A DNA stretch of 64,000 nt. Origin: Dipetalonema caudispina. Its lineage: Eukaryota > Nematoda > Chromadorea > Rhabditida > Onchocercidae. The notes under the pieces were generated by a model. The model worked only from the letters and a program-made list of their open reading frames with translations, was not told the origin of the DNA and made no database searches. Both the position numbers and the translations under genes were made by a program. The stretch spans positions 248,001-312,000 of the forward strand of contig JABVXV010000025.1 in assembly GCA_013365325.1 (NCBI GenBank), read 5' to 3'. Shown here piece by piece: positions 23,001-37,391 of this stretch (position 1 is its first letter; each line of letters opens with the position of its first letter).

Positions 23001-26000
23001 ACAAATACTTTAAAAATTACTTTAGAAAAACATCTTTTCCTGCCAAGCTGCTATAAGAAATTATTAGGTTTTAAGGACAAATCAACTTTCCATATTAATA
23101 GTGCTCAAGTTATAAACTTCATCAAACCTTCTGATTGCAAGAATCCACTTTCCCTTGGATCAATGGCATGAAAATACTATTTGCGCCACTACTTGGATCA
23201 CTTTCCGCGAATGATCGCTTTTTCAAAATAGGTTCCAGAGTATTATCTACGTTTCCCACTCCATCTTTATCCTCAATCTGAATCTTTGCTACGTCTCATA
23301 TCAACAATAATCAAATCTAACCAACATTGTAAAATTTTCATTATACAATGGTAAAAACTTTTCTTTAGAACTACAGTTTTTTTTCATTCATCAGTTTCTA
23401 ATGAATAAATAAAAATTAATAATTTAATTTTCAATAAATGGTGAAGAACAATTACATTAATCTATTGCAAGCAAGATTTAACTTAAAGTTCGAAAGATAA
23501 CTCACTTCTTCCGCAAATCCCACATTTCTTGTAATAGAACTGTCACAAGAGGCGGAAATTGTCTTTTCGTCTGTTGTTTCAGCAACCTTTTTAGATGAAT
23601 TTGTTTCTTTACTTCGCCTGTTACAACTTATTTCAAAATCTCGTTGTTAAATTATAATGAAATAATAAAAAATTGAAAAAGAGATAAAAATTCTTCATAT
23701 GTACAAATAAGCTAAAATGAAAGCATCACTGGCAACTTGTTATATAAGGCATATGCAATGGAATGCTTCGTTTCACTGCTCACATTGAAATCTTACACAA
23801 TATTCAGGTTTGCTATGATGATGAATGAACCGGAATATCAGCTACTAAATCTTGATTCAATGAATGCAGAAATTACAACAAAAGAAAACTTACGAAGAAG
23901 TATTAGGACGATCCGTACCAAGAATATTGCTCTCTGTACTTGTTGCTTCATCCTGGGTACTGACAACAACTTCAGCAAGTGCGTGAATCGATGTCTTATC
24001 CATTTCTCCAGTCAGATCTTCTACTGTAAAAGGTTGTATTTCTTCACATGAACAATCCGATACGACGCCACAGGTATCAGTCCATTCACAATCTGCAACA
24101 TATATTCCTCTCAGCTCAAGAACAATCATTCTATGAAACAAAATAATCAAATTTGTAGCTTACTCTAATTAAATGCATATTTCAGCATATTCTTGAACAG
24201 TGTGTGCTGTTAGTGCAGTTATTACAAGAAATCGCAGATAACTTCTTCCAGATCACAAAATCATTGAAATCACCTTTATCTGCTTCGCTCCCCAATTTGT
24301 CGGAAACAACTCCCGATGTACTATTGCTAGAAGCACGTGAATTAAGTGAACGTTGCGAGTAGAGTGCATCATCTAAGCATCGATCATCATTGCAGAAGAG
24401 CGGTGAATTTATGCTTGCTAAATAAAATAAATATATCACTGAACTTTTAAACTTCATAAAGAGTTTGATTATTTTGGTGCAAGTAATTTGAGCTGTAAAA
24501 AACAACAAATATATGATAAAAACATATGTAAAATGCACAGTTTATAAAAAATTGTCTTGGTTTAGTGAGGTCATCTTTCACTTCTATTGAACTCCTAAAC
24601 TAACAACTTATTTTTGTATGTAATTAATACTTTGCAGCTCTGGAACTTCAAAATTTACTGTTAGGAAGGATAATTGAATGAAACCTACAAACTTGTATGA
24701 ATAATAAATTTAATGAAATTGAAATTAAAATGCAACTCACTGGAACGATTTTGACGAAATGCAAATTGGTTGTTGATAAATAAAGTGGCTTGATGGAAAG
24801 CTTTACAAAATTCTAACAAATAGCGAGCTTTGTCCTCAAATTGAGCATACAACGATAAGCTGACGCCATCCACACCAGTTATTGTCACTTTTCGTTTATC
24901 AAAGCTCAATTTTGCTATCCGACTCCATTGTAGCTTACGTAGCGGAATTCTCTCGCCATCATTGCCAACATCTGATGTCTCAATCCCTCTGGAAAATATC
25001 CGACAGTTTAACAATTTGAAATATAGAATATAAGCAAAAAAAAAAAAAAAAAAAAAGAATTTTCATGATAATCTATTACTTCGGGCTAATTCCAATAACT
25101 GCATTATCGAATGTATCCATTTTATGCCTTCGCAATCCATACAAATGACAGTTCAATGCGAATGGTGGTCTGCAATTACAATATTTGCCAAAATAAATTG
25201 CAAATTGATCGTGAATTTATCATATTATTCATTTCGAAATGTGATAACTGATATGTTATCATGTTGTGAATCTTTTGGAACTTAACATCAATTTCTAATT
25301 ACTAAAGAAAAAAAGACAAACTCACCGAGAAGCTTGCTGGCAATATTCCATTACTGCATCATTACTTGAGCATGTTCTGAGATCTTCACGAACTGCAGGC
25401 ATATTACGTCGTACAAAATCCAGACCGTGAACATTCACTACCCAAAGTGGGAAATATCGCTCAGCTCGGAAAGATCTGCAATAGAATCGATCATGCGAAA
25501 TTGTTGATTTTAATAAATTGAACGGTCTAAAATAACAATCAGCCGAAGAAATTTAAACCAAATGTTCGTAAATGCAAGCAGCCACGCTTTAAACGATAAA
25601 ATATCAATGTCAACCAATTCCCTAATGATCAAATATTTCTGATTATTTTGATGGTGACATATTTTGTGACATGATGACATTCAAATGTCTAATTTCGATT
25701 GAATTTTGTTAAACAGTATAGAAATTAAGGGAAAATAATTACAATAAATCATTTCCATTTTCATCTGCATGTAGTGCTAATGCGGCAAGTTCCCAACAGC
25801 GTTCTTCAGCAACTGAATTTGAACCTGACCATTGATCTAAGAGATTTTCGCGCAGTTGCAAGTAATAATGCCTAAGAGTTGTAGGACATCTGTAAATTTT
25901 CGTTTGTTAGTATAACAAATGTCGAAAGAAAATATAAATTTTGTATTTTTAGATTACGAATCTTATAAAATTCCTACTCCTATTTATTTCAGTATTTCCG

Positions 26001-28222
26001 TTATTACGAATCAATGGAAACTACTTGAAAGTATAACACGCGGATTTCGCTTTTTTTTTTAAGCAAAATAACTTCATGAATTTATTTTATATCTCATGAA
26101 TTTTACGAATTTATTGGATTAACTGAAATTACTTGCTTATTTAGACTGCAATATACTCGTGATAACTTAATGAATAGCCTAATGAAATTACTTAATCCTC
26201 GATGCCTTACAAGACTGAGACTAAGCATAATTAAGTATTGGAAAGAACAATAAATAATTGAATTATTTCCAAAGAAATGATATATATAATCTCACCCAAT
26301 TACATATATTTTGTCCACATATATGCGAACTCGAAGATGAAGAGCCAAAAATGGGCGACTTTCAACAACGGTATTCTAAAATTAAACTAATAATTACTTT
26401 CAATGTAATGATAAATGATTGATTATATCTATGGAATCTATTATTGATTGATTGCATCCATGAATTACAATATAATGCTGATTGATTGCATCCAGTTCTG
26501 AAATAGATGAAAAGCAATATGTCGAATTTAAATAAAAATTTCCTTTTTGAATTTATGAACTGCAAGGGTAGAGAGAATTGCAATAGGTAAGGGCAAAGGC
26601 AGCGCAATTACAAATTATTTTAAATTCTCTTTTAAAATCATCGCAACGCCACTTTTTTAGCGTTGGCTATTAGATGACCATTCTTAGGAGAAGTAATAGA
26701 AACAATGCACTAAATCACAATGAAATGGGACATTAAGCTTAGTGGATCCAACGCAAAACCTTGACGGAAAACGCGATAGATACACTTTTTAATCTTAATC
26801 TACTGATCAATCTCGTATATTCCTTAGCAATGGACTTATAAAGTTCGATGATATACTCATTATCATATCCTTAAAATACTTGAAAATTTCGAATTTCATT
26901 TTCACCAACCCAAGCATGCGATATTTTCCATTGTTTCGGAGCATATTTTGCTATTTTTCGACTTGGATCCAGAAAAAAATATTCATTTCTTGGTCGATCA
27001 CCACCGATACCTTCAGAGGGTGTTCGAAGGGCCAAACCAAACAATCGCTCCTCATTAAAACCAAGATATGCACAACAACATAAATATGCATCCTCCACAC
27101 GACATTTCACCTGAAAATTACTTTTTCATGGATTTTTTTTTTAAAAAAATCAGATTATGACAAAAATTAAGAAATAAGCATTTATTTGAAGTTCAACATC
27201 TTAAATTAGATCATTCCTCAACAAGCAGGTCGTATCAACGATCATCTCACGAAACTGTTTCATTATTGAAAATATGAGTACTACATGATAAGCGATGAGA
27301 ACTATATAATTTTGACACAGTCATTTTTCTGATGAAACAACTAAAACTCTAATTGTACCAGCTACGTAGTGCAACAACAATAACGATAGGATGCAATGCA
27401 AATAAGCATCACTAATAAATGAAAAACTGCTTCTGCTTATTGCTCTTTGTGTATATTACTTTTACAACGAATATACGGAAATTCTTCATCTTGAAAACAA
27501 ATCAAAGCAATTGCTTCATTTTTTTTTTTTTTGCTAAACTGAACTGTAACGTCTAGTGTAAGAGATGGAAGATCGTCAAAAACTTGATTTACTTGGTTTC
27601 ATTTAACTTACTACAAAGAAGTAAATACATAAACACGTCTTGTTATCTTCACCGAATATGGCGAAGTAAAATACTATGGCAAAGGTTCCTTCTTATGATA
27701 TATCATAATGAACCACACTAAGTATGACTGCAGAAAATACGAATGGTTTCGGCCAATATGTCTTTTAAACGAGCCACATCTTGTATATCGAGAAAAGGGA
27801 ATCTATATGATCCGCAAAAGAATGCTTAATAATAATCAAGTAAAATTCATAAATAATTTTACATGCTTACAGTATTCTCGTTAAAGTGGAAATAATCTGA
27901 AAAGTTCACTCATATATTTTCATTATTCCAACAATATCTTTCGGATACAGCGAGTGAATAAAATACTAACATGTACAGAAAGTGTGATAGTCTCCTTTGT
28001 GAGAGTTTGCACCTGAAGATATTTATAACCAGATGGGATTGTTGTACGGAGTGATGGGATAACTTTTACATGATCACTGTTGAAGCGGTGAAGATCCTCA
28101 GAACTATGATTTGGTGCATCCGGTTCAGATAGCCGCTGTTCGGAATCACTTAGAGGTGGTATTCGAGAAGAGCAACAGGAACTGGAACCGTTGTACGAAT
28201 TCACTTCATCACTTTCCGTCAT
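20022..28222 (-). CDS. FERM-domain protein, Expanded/FRMD6 (Willin)-like
   Basis: Seventeen exons joined in phase: 28222-27971, 27110-26910, 26375-26296, 25889-25743, 25475-25326, 25169-25080, 24988-24741, 24417-24274, 24092-23894, 23617-23506, 23277-23128, 22944-22684, 22422-22183, 22021-21899, 21721-21541, 21401-21041 and 20130-20022, giving 1015 residues. The FERM domain spans roughly residues 50-390. F1 has LFGLALR and KYAPKQWK, F2 has EERCWELAALALHAD and ERYFPLWVV, and F3 has LRKLQWSRIAKLSFDKRKVTI. This pattern resembles FRMD6/Expanded more than other FERM proteins. The rest is Ser/Pro-rich and probably disordered, with three PPxY motifs: PPQY (~611), PPPY (~790) and PPPY in a proline run (~993). 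In flies, Expanded acts at the apical cortex in the Hippo pathway and binds WW proteins such as Yorkie through PPxY. A similar role here is inference. An acceptor at 28250 lies 27 nt before the ATG. Exon 16 can also read through to a stop (NQMR). Confidence 0.82.
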
Positions 28223-28431
28223 CACTTTTTTGGTTTCTTTTTGATAATACTACAACAATGATGGATCGATGATTATTTGTACAGTTATATGATCTTTCTC
28301 TGAACGAAGTTTCATCACGCAACTATATTTCTACTCAATATTTAACTGCGACGATGGAATATTCGCAACTTAAATACCATAAATAAAGTTGAGGAAATTA
28401 ATGTCATACGCACAAAATCTAAAAAAATGTT

Positions 28432-28541
28432 TTGAAAATAATGTATCTAATAATTGTAAACAAAATGGAATTTGTATATCTACTAATTGTAAATAATTGT
28501 AAAAATTGAAAATAATGTATCTAATAATTGTAAACAAAATG
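28432..28541. repeat. Two perfect 36-bp direct repeats, 74 bp apart
   Basis: The same 36 bases occur at 28432-28467 and 28506-28541, with related AT-rich (TAATTGTAAA-like) sequence between them. It looks like a small local duplication just upstream of the FERM gene. Confidence 0.6.
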
Positions 28542-31045
28542 AAAATCATTGTTTACGTTTATGATTTGATCTTCAATCATTTTAATATTCATGACAACAT
28601 TGAATTTTTTATTTATCTTCACAGATGATAAGATGAAAATTTCAATTTCGCTGTTTCAGAAGAAATGAATATTTTGAGGATGGTAATAATGAGAGAACGA
28701 AAAATATAAACAGTTCGAACAATTTTCTGTGAATTTTTCATTCAATACTTGAATGTAAATCACTTATTTAAATTACCACTTATTTATTATTCACAATTTA
28801 GTATTATCTAACAGGAATTGCTTCACTTAAACCTATAAACTTAAAATAAACTGAATGCTTTCCGAAATTATTCAATAATACTATATGTTTATATAAACAT
28901 GACTGAATGGAACTATGGCAATATCCCAAGTACTTCAACAGGCAGCTCTGTAAACATAGCTATCTTACCTGATGTAAAGCAATACCTCAATGTACAATTC
29001 ACTGAAACTTCAATCTGAGGAATCATTGTGATTTATACTATTTCTTCCTGATATTTCCGATTCATTAAGATAAATTAAAGCAAAACGCAAAGATATAGGT
29101 CCGTAATTAAGTGATTCAGTACCAATTAAACAGGAAGACTTGGATTTGTAATATAATTTGAAAGCATGCAAAACGTATGAATGTAACAAGTAGATGAAAA
29201 TATGTTAAAAAATTCATACTTTTTATTTATAAAAAGCGAGGGCTTTTAGTAGTTGTAATGATATGAAGTGATAACTGAGGCGAGATCTTGAAAGGATACA
29301 GAAGTAGAATTCAAAAAAGTGAATCCAAAAAAATCAGAGAAGATTTTACTGATGAATATCAGCAAATAACAAGCAATTAATTTTGAAAGGAATCCAATGG
29401 AACGGAAGAGGTGAAAGCAAAGAGATAGGTCAGGAAAGAGATGACATTTCGGGGGTGCGACATAGCTATTCGAGGTCAAATGAATCAACCCTTCTACCTC
29501 CTTTTTGCCATTCCTTCTACATTTTCTTTGTGCATCATACCGCACGACCTTGAGCAAACATATCCTTTTTTCTGTTCGAAATCATTTCATTTCAACATCT
29601 ATTCTTGCATTCCCGAAAACACAAATTCCGTTAACGATAGTAACGAAGTGAATGAAAAGAAAGTAATGTTGTCAAGTATGTCGCCAATGGGGTGAAATAC
29701 GTTTCATTACAAATAATTATTTTTTGAAGATTAGTTATCCAAAAGTATCTCTTGGATATTTCCTCCCAAGAATATCTTCTATTGAAAAAAACGAACAGAT
29801 AATAATTTATACCGCAATGATATTGCTGATAACATTTCTGATCATTAATAATAATTGACTAAATTATGTACAGAAGTTTATTCACGTGTAAATCATGGAA
29901 AAACAAGAGAATAATTAGGAAGAGTATTAGTTCTAGATAGGGAATGTTTAATTAATAAAAGATTGTGAATCCACAAATATTCTACTAAAGCGTATATTAC
30001 TATATTAAGTTTCTCATTCGAAATACTCCATTACTTGTTAGTCATTGTTTCAAATCTATTTTAAAATTAAAAGCTTGAATTTTAAGATTTTAGAAAACTT
30101 TATAAATTTTCACGGCGAAATGACGATTCTGACCACGCAACTTTACAACTTAACTGGGAGAAAGCCATGATTTTCATTTTTGAAATAATAACTTGCATCC
30201 TTGAAATGTTCAATTACTATTTCAAAAATTATTAAATCAAAATATACAGTTAAAAAAAATGAATCCCATACTTCAAATTATCCACGGTAATTCCAGTGAA
30301 AAGAGTAAATCATTAACTTTAACAAAATTAGCTGATAATATAATACGTGATTAATGAAGGGATGAAAATGGCATTAATTCGATAAAAAAAAAATTGAATA
30401 TTCAATAAATAGAATTGAATTAGATCATTCCATTAGCAAGAAAGCGTAAATCGTCGATCGTTTAAAAATAATCTTGAAATATTATGTTCATCCACTTGAC
30501 TTAATCAAACCTTTCTTTGCTCTTACAACAATGTATTAAGTTTTCGGGTAATTTTCTTAAGTTACAAAGGTTAACTTCGAGAAGATAAGTCTATTACTCT
30601 TTACCTTTGCATCGAATATAATAGATTCGTATAAAGACCTGAGGTTTAATACGGGAAAATTAGCATTCATTTATTGAGAAGAAACGGCTAATCTCAAATT
30701 CATCATACACATCGCCATTTACCGAGAAAATAAACATTACCAAATGAACTGCTGGCCCACTCATTAAATAGCAAGCAATCAAAAAAAAAAAAAAAAAGAA
30801 AAAAAAGATGTATTAGTGCTCCCGCATTCCAAATTTAATTGCCCAGCAAATAATTTTAAATCGGCGATGGAAGAAGACATAATCGCTGTTTCTTCTGTTC
30901 TTGCGACAATTCTACACCTAAGAGTAATATGGGTAAGACTTCTTAGTAAAAAAAAAAAAGCCACAAATAGATTGCATAGAAAATATACAGATGGATAGGT
31001 ATATAAACGAATAAGATATGTTATCTTAATGAACAGGAAATATGT

Positions 31046-31070
31046 CATATCATATCATATCATATCATAT
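31046..31070. repeat. (CATAT)5 microsatellite
   Basis: Five uninterrupted CATAT units. Confidence 0.85.
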
Positions 31071-32241
31071 TATAACATAAATGAATGACACATTTTAGTG
31101 AGGATAGCATATGACACATTTCTTTGATAATGATCAAAAATGAGAAAAAGGAAGAGAAAAATAAGAATGGAATGAATGAATCGATAGAACATTCAATGTG
31201 AAATATTTTATGTGCTGTTGAAAGAATAAACAACATCTTTCACGAAGAAATTTTCTTTTTCTTTTTTTGTTCCAACCAGTTATTGAAAAAATATCCATTC
31301 CTGTTGAAGTAAAGAAATGAAGTTAAAGCTTCCTAACAGCATCGATTTTAAGTATCATTCAGTAATGGGTTATACAATTTGAAATATTCGCATTTTTAAT
31401 ACATTTCTCTTTAAGTATGATCAAACAGGTATAGCGCTATTAGCACGATGAATAGTGCTGAATATGAATTCGATGGAATTTTCAGGAAAACAATAACTTT
31501 TCCATCATGAGGAATGAATAATAATGCTAAGAAGATGGTGGCAGTCAAACTGACTAATGTAGAAAATTTTTTGGAGCAGAAAAAAATCATTTGATTAATC
31601 GATGATCATTTTAAGAGAAAAAGAAGTTACCAGTCGATGATGTGATTGAGTAGAAAAAGGTATGTAAGCAAAATAAAAAGATTGATAACAAATGAGACAC
31701 AATTTAATACGTCTTCATCAACAGTAAAGAAATTATACCTTACATTTGTTATTGTTGTTGATATTTTATTGCTTAATTATGAGAATTTTCAATTATTCCT
31801 ATCAAACTTTTACAAAATTTCAACTTATTTTCTTAGAGAAGTATATTAGTTACAGTAAACCCATCAAATATAAACAACTCTTTAATACAATATTTTCTCA
31901 GCAAATATTACGCCTTCATGTTTTCAATGATGCATAAAATTTAAAACGACAAATAATCAGTTCGCCAATATCATTGCTATTAACTTCAAAGCAACTACAT
32001 AAAAAAGTTTGTGGAAATGATAGTTTCGGGGGAGATAGAAAAATTTCAGGAATTTTCAGAACAAATAAATGAAGCCATAGAGCGGGGAAAGAGAGGGAAA
32101 GAGAGAGAAAGAAAAGAAGAAATGTTGCAGACGACAACTTCAGAAAATCATCCTGCATCTGTCTGTAATTTTCCGAGAGAGAATAGAGTTCGACAGCCGG
32201 TTCTTCAATGCTAAGGAATTCCAGCTATGCACAGACTTCGT

Positions 32242-32243
<2 letters not shown>

Positions 32244-32308
<65 letters not shown>
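32244..32308. repeat. (AC)n microsatellite, ~32 units
   Basis: Uninterrupted AC dinucleotides over about 65 bp. This is a good polymorphic-marker candidate and a likely site of sequencing or assembly length error. Confidence 0.95.
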
Positions 32309-32310
<2 letters not shown>

Positions 32311-33304
32311 CATAAACTAAAGGGAAGAGCAATTATCAAAAAGGGAAACTATTTTTGGAGTCAGTCCTTCACTGTATCATGCTTAGATATAAATATAAAC
32401 ATGCTTGCAGAAATTCGTTTACATAAACATTTTACGAGTTGAGAGAGTATTTTTGAATGTTGAAATTAATGAGAAGATAGGACAAGAGCGCTTCTGGAAG
32501 ATTTCATGGCACTGATCTGATTCTTTTCAATTGAGATTCCGATGCTGATGACACCTTCTCGAATCACTTATTCTTCCACAAGAGATCTAATCCTATTTTC
32601 GTTTCAAATATTAGTATTTAAGCTTTAGACAGAGCGAAAACTATTTTTAGTAATTAATAATTGATAAGTTACCAATAGTTTACTTTCACATTACCAATGG
32701 ATAGCATTCATAGTATCAGTGATTACTGCAATTTTTTTTTTCTTTTTTTCCACCATAAATAAACGAAGTTTGCAGCCAATGCTCAACTTTGATTTGCGGA
32801 TGAAACTTTAAAACCACGTCGTTGCGCAATTTTCCCATCACTTTCTTTCCCTTTACCGTGATTGATGTTTCAATTTCATCAAAAAATATGTTTCCGGAAA
32901 CAGAAAAATACTTCCTAGGTGAAATTAATCTTAGTGTGATTGATAACTTGTTTATTTTCAATTCTTTTAATTTCACTGTTCTGTAGTCTTTAGTTGAATA
33001 AATGCTTCTAAACTGAATGATAGCTTATCCTTCTGTAGTTTTTTTAGATTTGTTGTGTTTTTTTACTGCTACGTATATGTGAATGATGAAGCAATTTCAA
33101 AGCTCTAAATTGGCAATGTTTAGACTAACAATGGGATGATTTTCGAATTATCCTCTAAATTATGATTTATTTGAGTTTAAATCTGGATAGCTATGCATAG
33201 CTTATCCTTCTAAAGTATACATCTTCAAAAAAGAAATTTAGTGTTGAATGACATACATCTTTTACTATTTTAGCAGAATAACATTCCTTCCTTGATAACA
33301 CATA

Positions 33305-33344
33305 CACACACACACACACATATACATACATACATACATACATA
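33305..33344. repeat. Compound (CA)n / (CATA)n microsatellite
   Basis: About eight CA units, then a TATA interruption, then about five CATA units. Confidence 0.85.
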
Positions 33345-34761
33345 TTCGGACATTCCGATATAAGCATATACAGTAGTATTAGGCTAAGCAGTATTTACAT
33401 CAATCCGGTAGCAGTACGATCAGAATCGAGGGCGAAAATTTTTCAAAGTGATGAATTGCCGGGGAGTGTAACATTTGAAATAGTTAATATTCAGAAACGA
33501 TATGAAGGAACAGTACTTCGATAACTTTAAATAAACACAGTACTGACCTATCAGGAAATCTATTTGAAATATAAAAAATTTCAGAATTTCAAAGAAAAAA
33601 GATTTTTACAATGATAATTCTTACAAATATCATACGGAATAAGAAAGACTGTTAAATTCAAATTTTGAAAAACGAAACAAGAAAAATGGAAAACTACATG
33701 TAGGTAATTCTTTGAAGAATTGAACATACTGTATAGGAATTATTGTCGAAATTGGTGTTTTCTGATCATTTCTAACAAAAGCGAATGAAATTGATATTTT
33801 AGAAATAATTTTTCCAAAATAGTTTGCAGTAAGTAAGTTCGTTAATAGTACAAATAATAAATAAGTGAATGTTTTTAATGCATAAATTTGAGGCATGGAA
33901 AGATTACCCCGCATCTCCTTGGTTCATTATATTTGTATCATTCATTCTATCCTGCATGGAATTTGGATCATCGTCGCACTATTCACCATCATTTCATGAG
34001 CAATAAATCATGTTTTTGTGATCTCCGCCATTCTTTGCATTCCTACCGATCTTTTGAGAGCTACCGTTAGAAGAGGAAGAATTATGAAGAGGAAATACAT
34101 CATCAGCAAATGCAAACATTTCTTAGTACTGTATTTCTTTGTCTGCTTTCCAAAGGAAACTCTTCCCTCTTTCCCTCTATAAACAATATGAACTGATGGG
34201 ATCGGTTGAAATGTTAACTTCTTCCTTTCATTGGAATAAAAAGCACAGATTTACAGGAAATGAAAATTTGAAATTAATGGAAAGTTGTAATATTAATGGT
34301 GCAAAATGCTAAAATAAATACCAATGTAGAATGTGAAAAAAGTTATTGAAAATGTACTTTTCAGACGAAAAAGAAGTGATGAATTGAGCGGAAATACATT
34401 CTACGCGAGCCATCTCTTCATATGACTCATAGCAAAGTTGTGGTACGTACACGTACGTGAACATATATTTTCCACACAATGTGAAGTTACTGATAATAAA
34501 GGAAGATTATTTTCATATTACATATGACCTCACTACAGCAAGTATCTCTTAACATTAACGTTTACTGAGGCCAATATGGAATAAAAAAATTCAAAAAAAA
34601 AAAATTTTTTTTTCTAATTCATACTTAAAATTATTCATATAATTTTCCACAAACATCACTAAAATTGTGACAAGTTGTTGGATGATGGCAACGGATAGAA
34701 TAACAAGCGATAGGTGTTATGCACTCATCTCGTTACTACAACCGGGACATGGCGAACTTAC

Positions 34762-34782
34762 GACGCATTTCAATCTTTTCAT
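34762..34782 (-). other. Possible alternative first exon of the FERM gene (MKRLKCV)
   Basis: On the minus strand an ATG at 34782 begins seven codons that stop at a strong GTAAGT donor (donor G at 34761). Splicing to the acceptor at 28250 would keep the frame through TATTATCAA... into the annotated ATG at 28222. The locus is less AT-rich than its surroundings. This would be a ~6.5-kb first intron. A frame match has a one-in-three chance of being accidental, so this is weak. Confidence 0.2.
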
Positions 34783-36841
34783 CGCACCATCAACATCAAC
34801 AGCGATTGCGGACAGCAAAACGAGGCGACCATCAAATCCACTACAGCATTACTGGATACTTAATATTAGTTCAAGGTCAAATGAGAACGAAATATCTAAG
34901 TTATGTTCAACTGACGAATAATTGATATAAAATAGAAATGAGAAATATTTAATAATATATGAAAATTTTTAGTTACATGTTCTTGTGCTTTGTTCCATTT
35001 CAGTGAATTGAATGATTGATATAGGATTGTATACAATATATTGCAACTTTAGTTAGAACTTGATGACATTGACTTACCTGTAGTATATTCCATATTCTAG
35101 GTTACTGTTCTCTGAACTAAATCAATGTTCAGTCAAGCTGATTAACATGTAGTTAATAACAAACAGAAGAAGAAGAAGAAAAAAAACGACAGCAAATATA
35201 TCATACAGCGTTACAAGTGAAATGAACGTCATAGCAGTGATCGTTTGCAACGATTAAAGGATGAATGATAAATTTATATTTTGTAAAAATGATGTGTCAA
35301 GGAAGAGATGATAAAAATACCTTCAACAATGCTGTATATACTCATTTCATATAAATGAGATCTAATGCTCATATAACATTCTGTAATTTATCTATGACAA
35401 CACTCAAATATCAAGCTAAGTTTTAGCTAAAATTATTGTGATAAAATTTCAGCAAGATAATTCATGAAAAATTATTGCAAGAAAAAGATGGAGATGACAT
35501 AGAAACGATTTTGGCATGCGGCATTTAAAATGAATGAAATGTTTCAAAAGATATAAATGATTATCAATGAAATTGAAACGACTGATGCGAGAAGACATTG
35601 GGATAGCAGCATTAGATGAGAGAACTTTTCGGAAAAGGAATTGGGAATTTGAGCCGTAAAAGGAGGAAGTTGTATGAAATAATATAGCAATGATATTTTA
35701 AAGAATGCCCTCAATGAAACACACATACACGGTGACAAACGCATCATATTCAACGGATGAACATTGAATCGACGAGAATTTGTGATCTTATTCAACTCTA
35801 CCTGTACCTGCCGAATCATTGTAATCAAACGATTTGAGAGAGGAAGAAAAATAAATCGAAAGCGAAACAACGTTTAAAATACCCGGTTGTAAGGCATAGA
35901 CGAATCAGCGCACGAAATCATAAATGCCCCTTAGAATGGGGACGAAAGACGATGGAAAAGATATCAAAACTGCATTCCGCACCAATCAGCACAACATTAT
36001 CTACATTTTTCTCGTTTCCTTGATTTCTCATTTATTCCAGCTCCTGTAACTATTTTTTTTCTACCAAATTTAAAAATTTAAAAAGACAATTATCAAAAAA
36101 AAAAAAGAAAGGAAGACAAAATTGGTCATAATAGACTTAACGATCAGTAAGATTACTCACTTTCACATATTCATCACTATCGAATATCTTCCTTAATCCA
36201 AATGGAACATTTAACATCATAAGAAGCAATATTAAACTTTGGAGAGGAACATTAAACAAAGCATATTTCAATTTACACTCGATGGATAATAATGAAATAT
36301 TTGCTTAATTTCTAGTTTAAATATCTTTTTGTACTTTGTGCTACTCATCCTTCCTTATTTCAAAAAAAAAAAAGATAATCGATCAAGAATTTTATCATTC
36401 CAGATGTCATATATTAAAAGAAGCATCCATTTCCTTTTTTTTTGAAGAAAAAGGAGTGAGAGAGAAGAGAGAGAAAGAGCGGAGGAAATTTTGGAAATCA
36501 TATTTTGTGTTATTTTAGAGATTATTGTCGGAGTTCAATGGTTCGCAATCTTTTTACGACTTGATGAAAATGAAGCCAAGCATCGAAAATGCCCGGTCAT
36601 ACCATTCTCTTCATATTACATTGTTTTCCATCCAATGGAAACTTCGATTCAATGCCTCTCATTTTATCTCTAAAGCCGAGGTTTCCTATCAATTCAATCT
36701 AAATTTATCAAAACATATCGATTAAACCCATTTTGTAACTTCCCTTCAGATTTCTTGATTAATGCAATACAAAATGAATAGTGAATTCCACTTTTCATCT
36801 TTCGATATATCTTTTTTTTAGAGATTTCAGAATCCTCATAC

Positions 36842-37386
36842 TGTCGCGAAAGTTATTCGAATAAACTTCGCGAAGGATGAAATAGTATATCTCTTATAAA
36901 TTAATTAATTACTGTTTGAAACCAATTATTCCATTGTTAACAAAATTCTTCAACTTACACTCATTTTTATCTTGGATGAGATTATTTGTCATTTGTTACG
37001 ATACGTCTTTGTTATTATGTCCTTTGTTTCATATACATAAGATTGTAGATATTGTCCTTTATATTTTTTGTGTCATATATTTACGCCAAAGTTAGATCAA
37101 TGCTTCCTGTTGTACCACTCCCGCTAACTTATTGACCTATTTAACCGGTCTACCTCGGGACCTATTTAAACGGTCTACCGGGAGACTTAGCCAGTTTTTG
37201 TTTTTCACAACTTTCGCGACAGAGTGATTCAAACCAAGGATTTCCGCCTTACCTCGTGTTGTTGGTTCTGTCAATTTGTGTTACGATATCTACAATAAAC
37301 CTCTCCTAAAAATAAGCCTTCAACACACTTCGAGTGCGCCTATTCAAATCCTCCTCAACAAAACCCAAAGAAAAGGTTTCACAACA
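36842..37386 (+). mobile_element. Solo LTR, 545 bp, with 5-bp target-site duplication
   Basis: The element begins TGTCGCGAAAG and ends TTCACAACA, i.e. TG...CA ends. It is bounded on both sides by CATAC (36837-36841 and 37387-37391). The 5-bp duplication and the TGT...ACA ends fit an LTR retrotransposon of Bel/Pao or Gypsy type; Bel/Pao commonly makes 5-bp duplications. An AATAAA lies at 37294-37299, suggesting plus orientation. No gag/pol reading frame flanks it, so it is a solo LTR left by LTR-LTR recombination. The 13 terminal bases recur as a reverse complement at 37209-37221. Confidence 0.75.
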
Positions 37387-37391
37387 CATAC

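Larger units (their letters stand above)
28251..36836. other. 8.6-kb region upstream of the FERM gene, no firm gene
   Basis: AT-rich sequence with several simple repeats (28432-28541, 31046-31070, 32244-32308, 33305-33344). No protein family was recognised in its open frames. It probably holds the promoter and possibly 5' exons of the FERM gene. One frame-compatible short upstream exon candidate lies at 34762-34782. Confidence 0.45.

Noticed and set aside
29246..29695. Overlapping ~84-103-codon frames on both strands
   Set aside because: No splice context or family; composition like the rest of the intergenic region.
32716..32976. Minus-strand frame with VVLKFHPQIKVEHWLQTSF
   Set aside because: Somewhat protein-like, but ends in a Lys-rich polyA/T artefact, has no clear partner exons and no recognised family.
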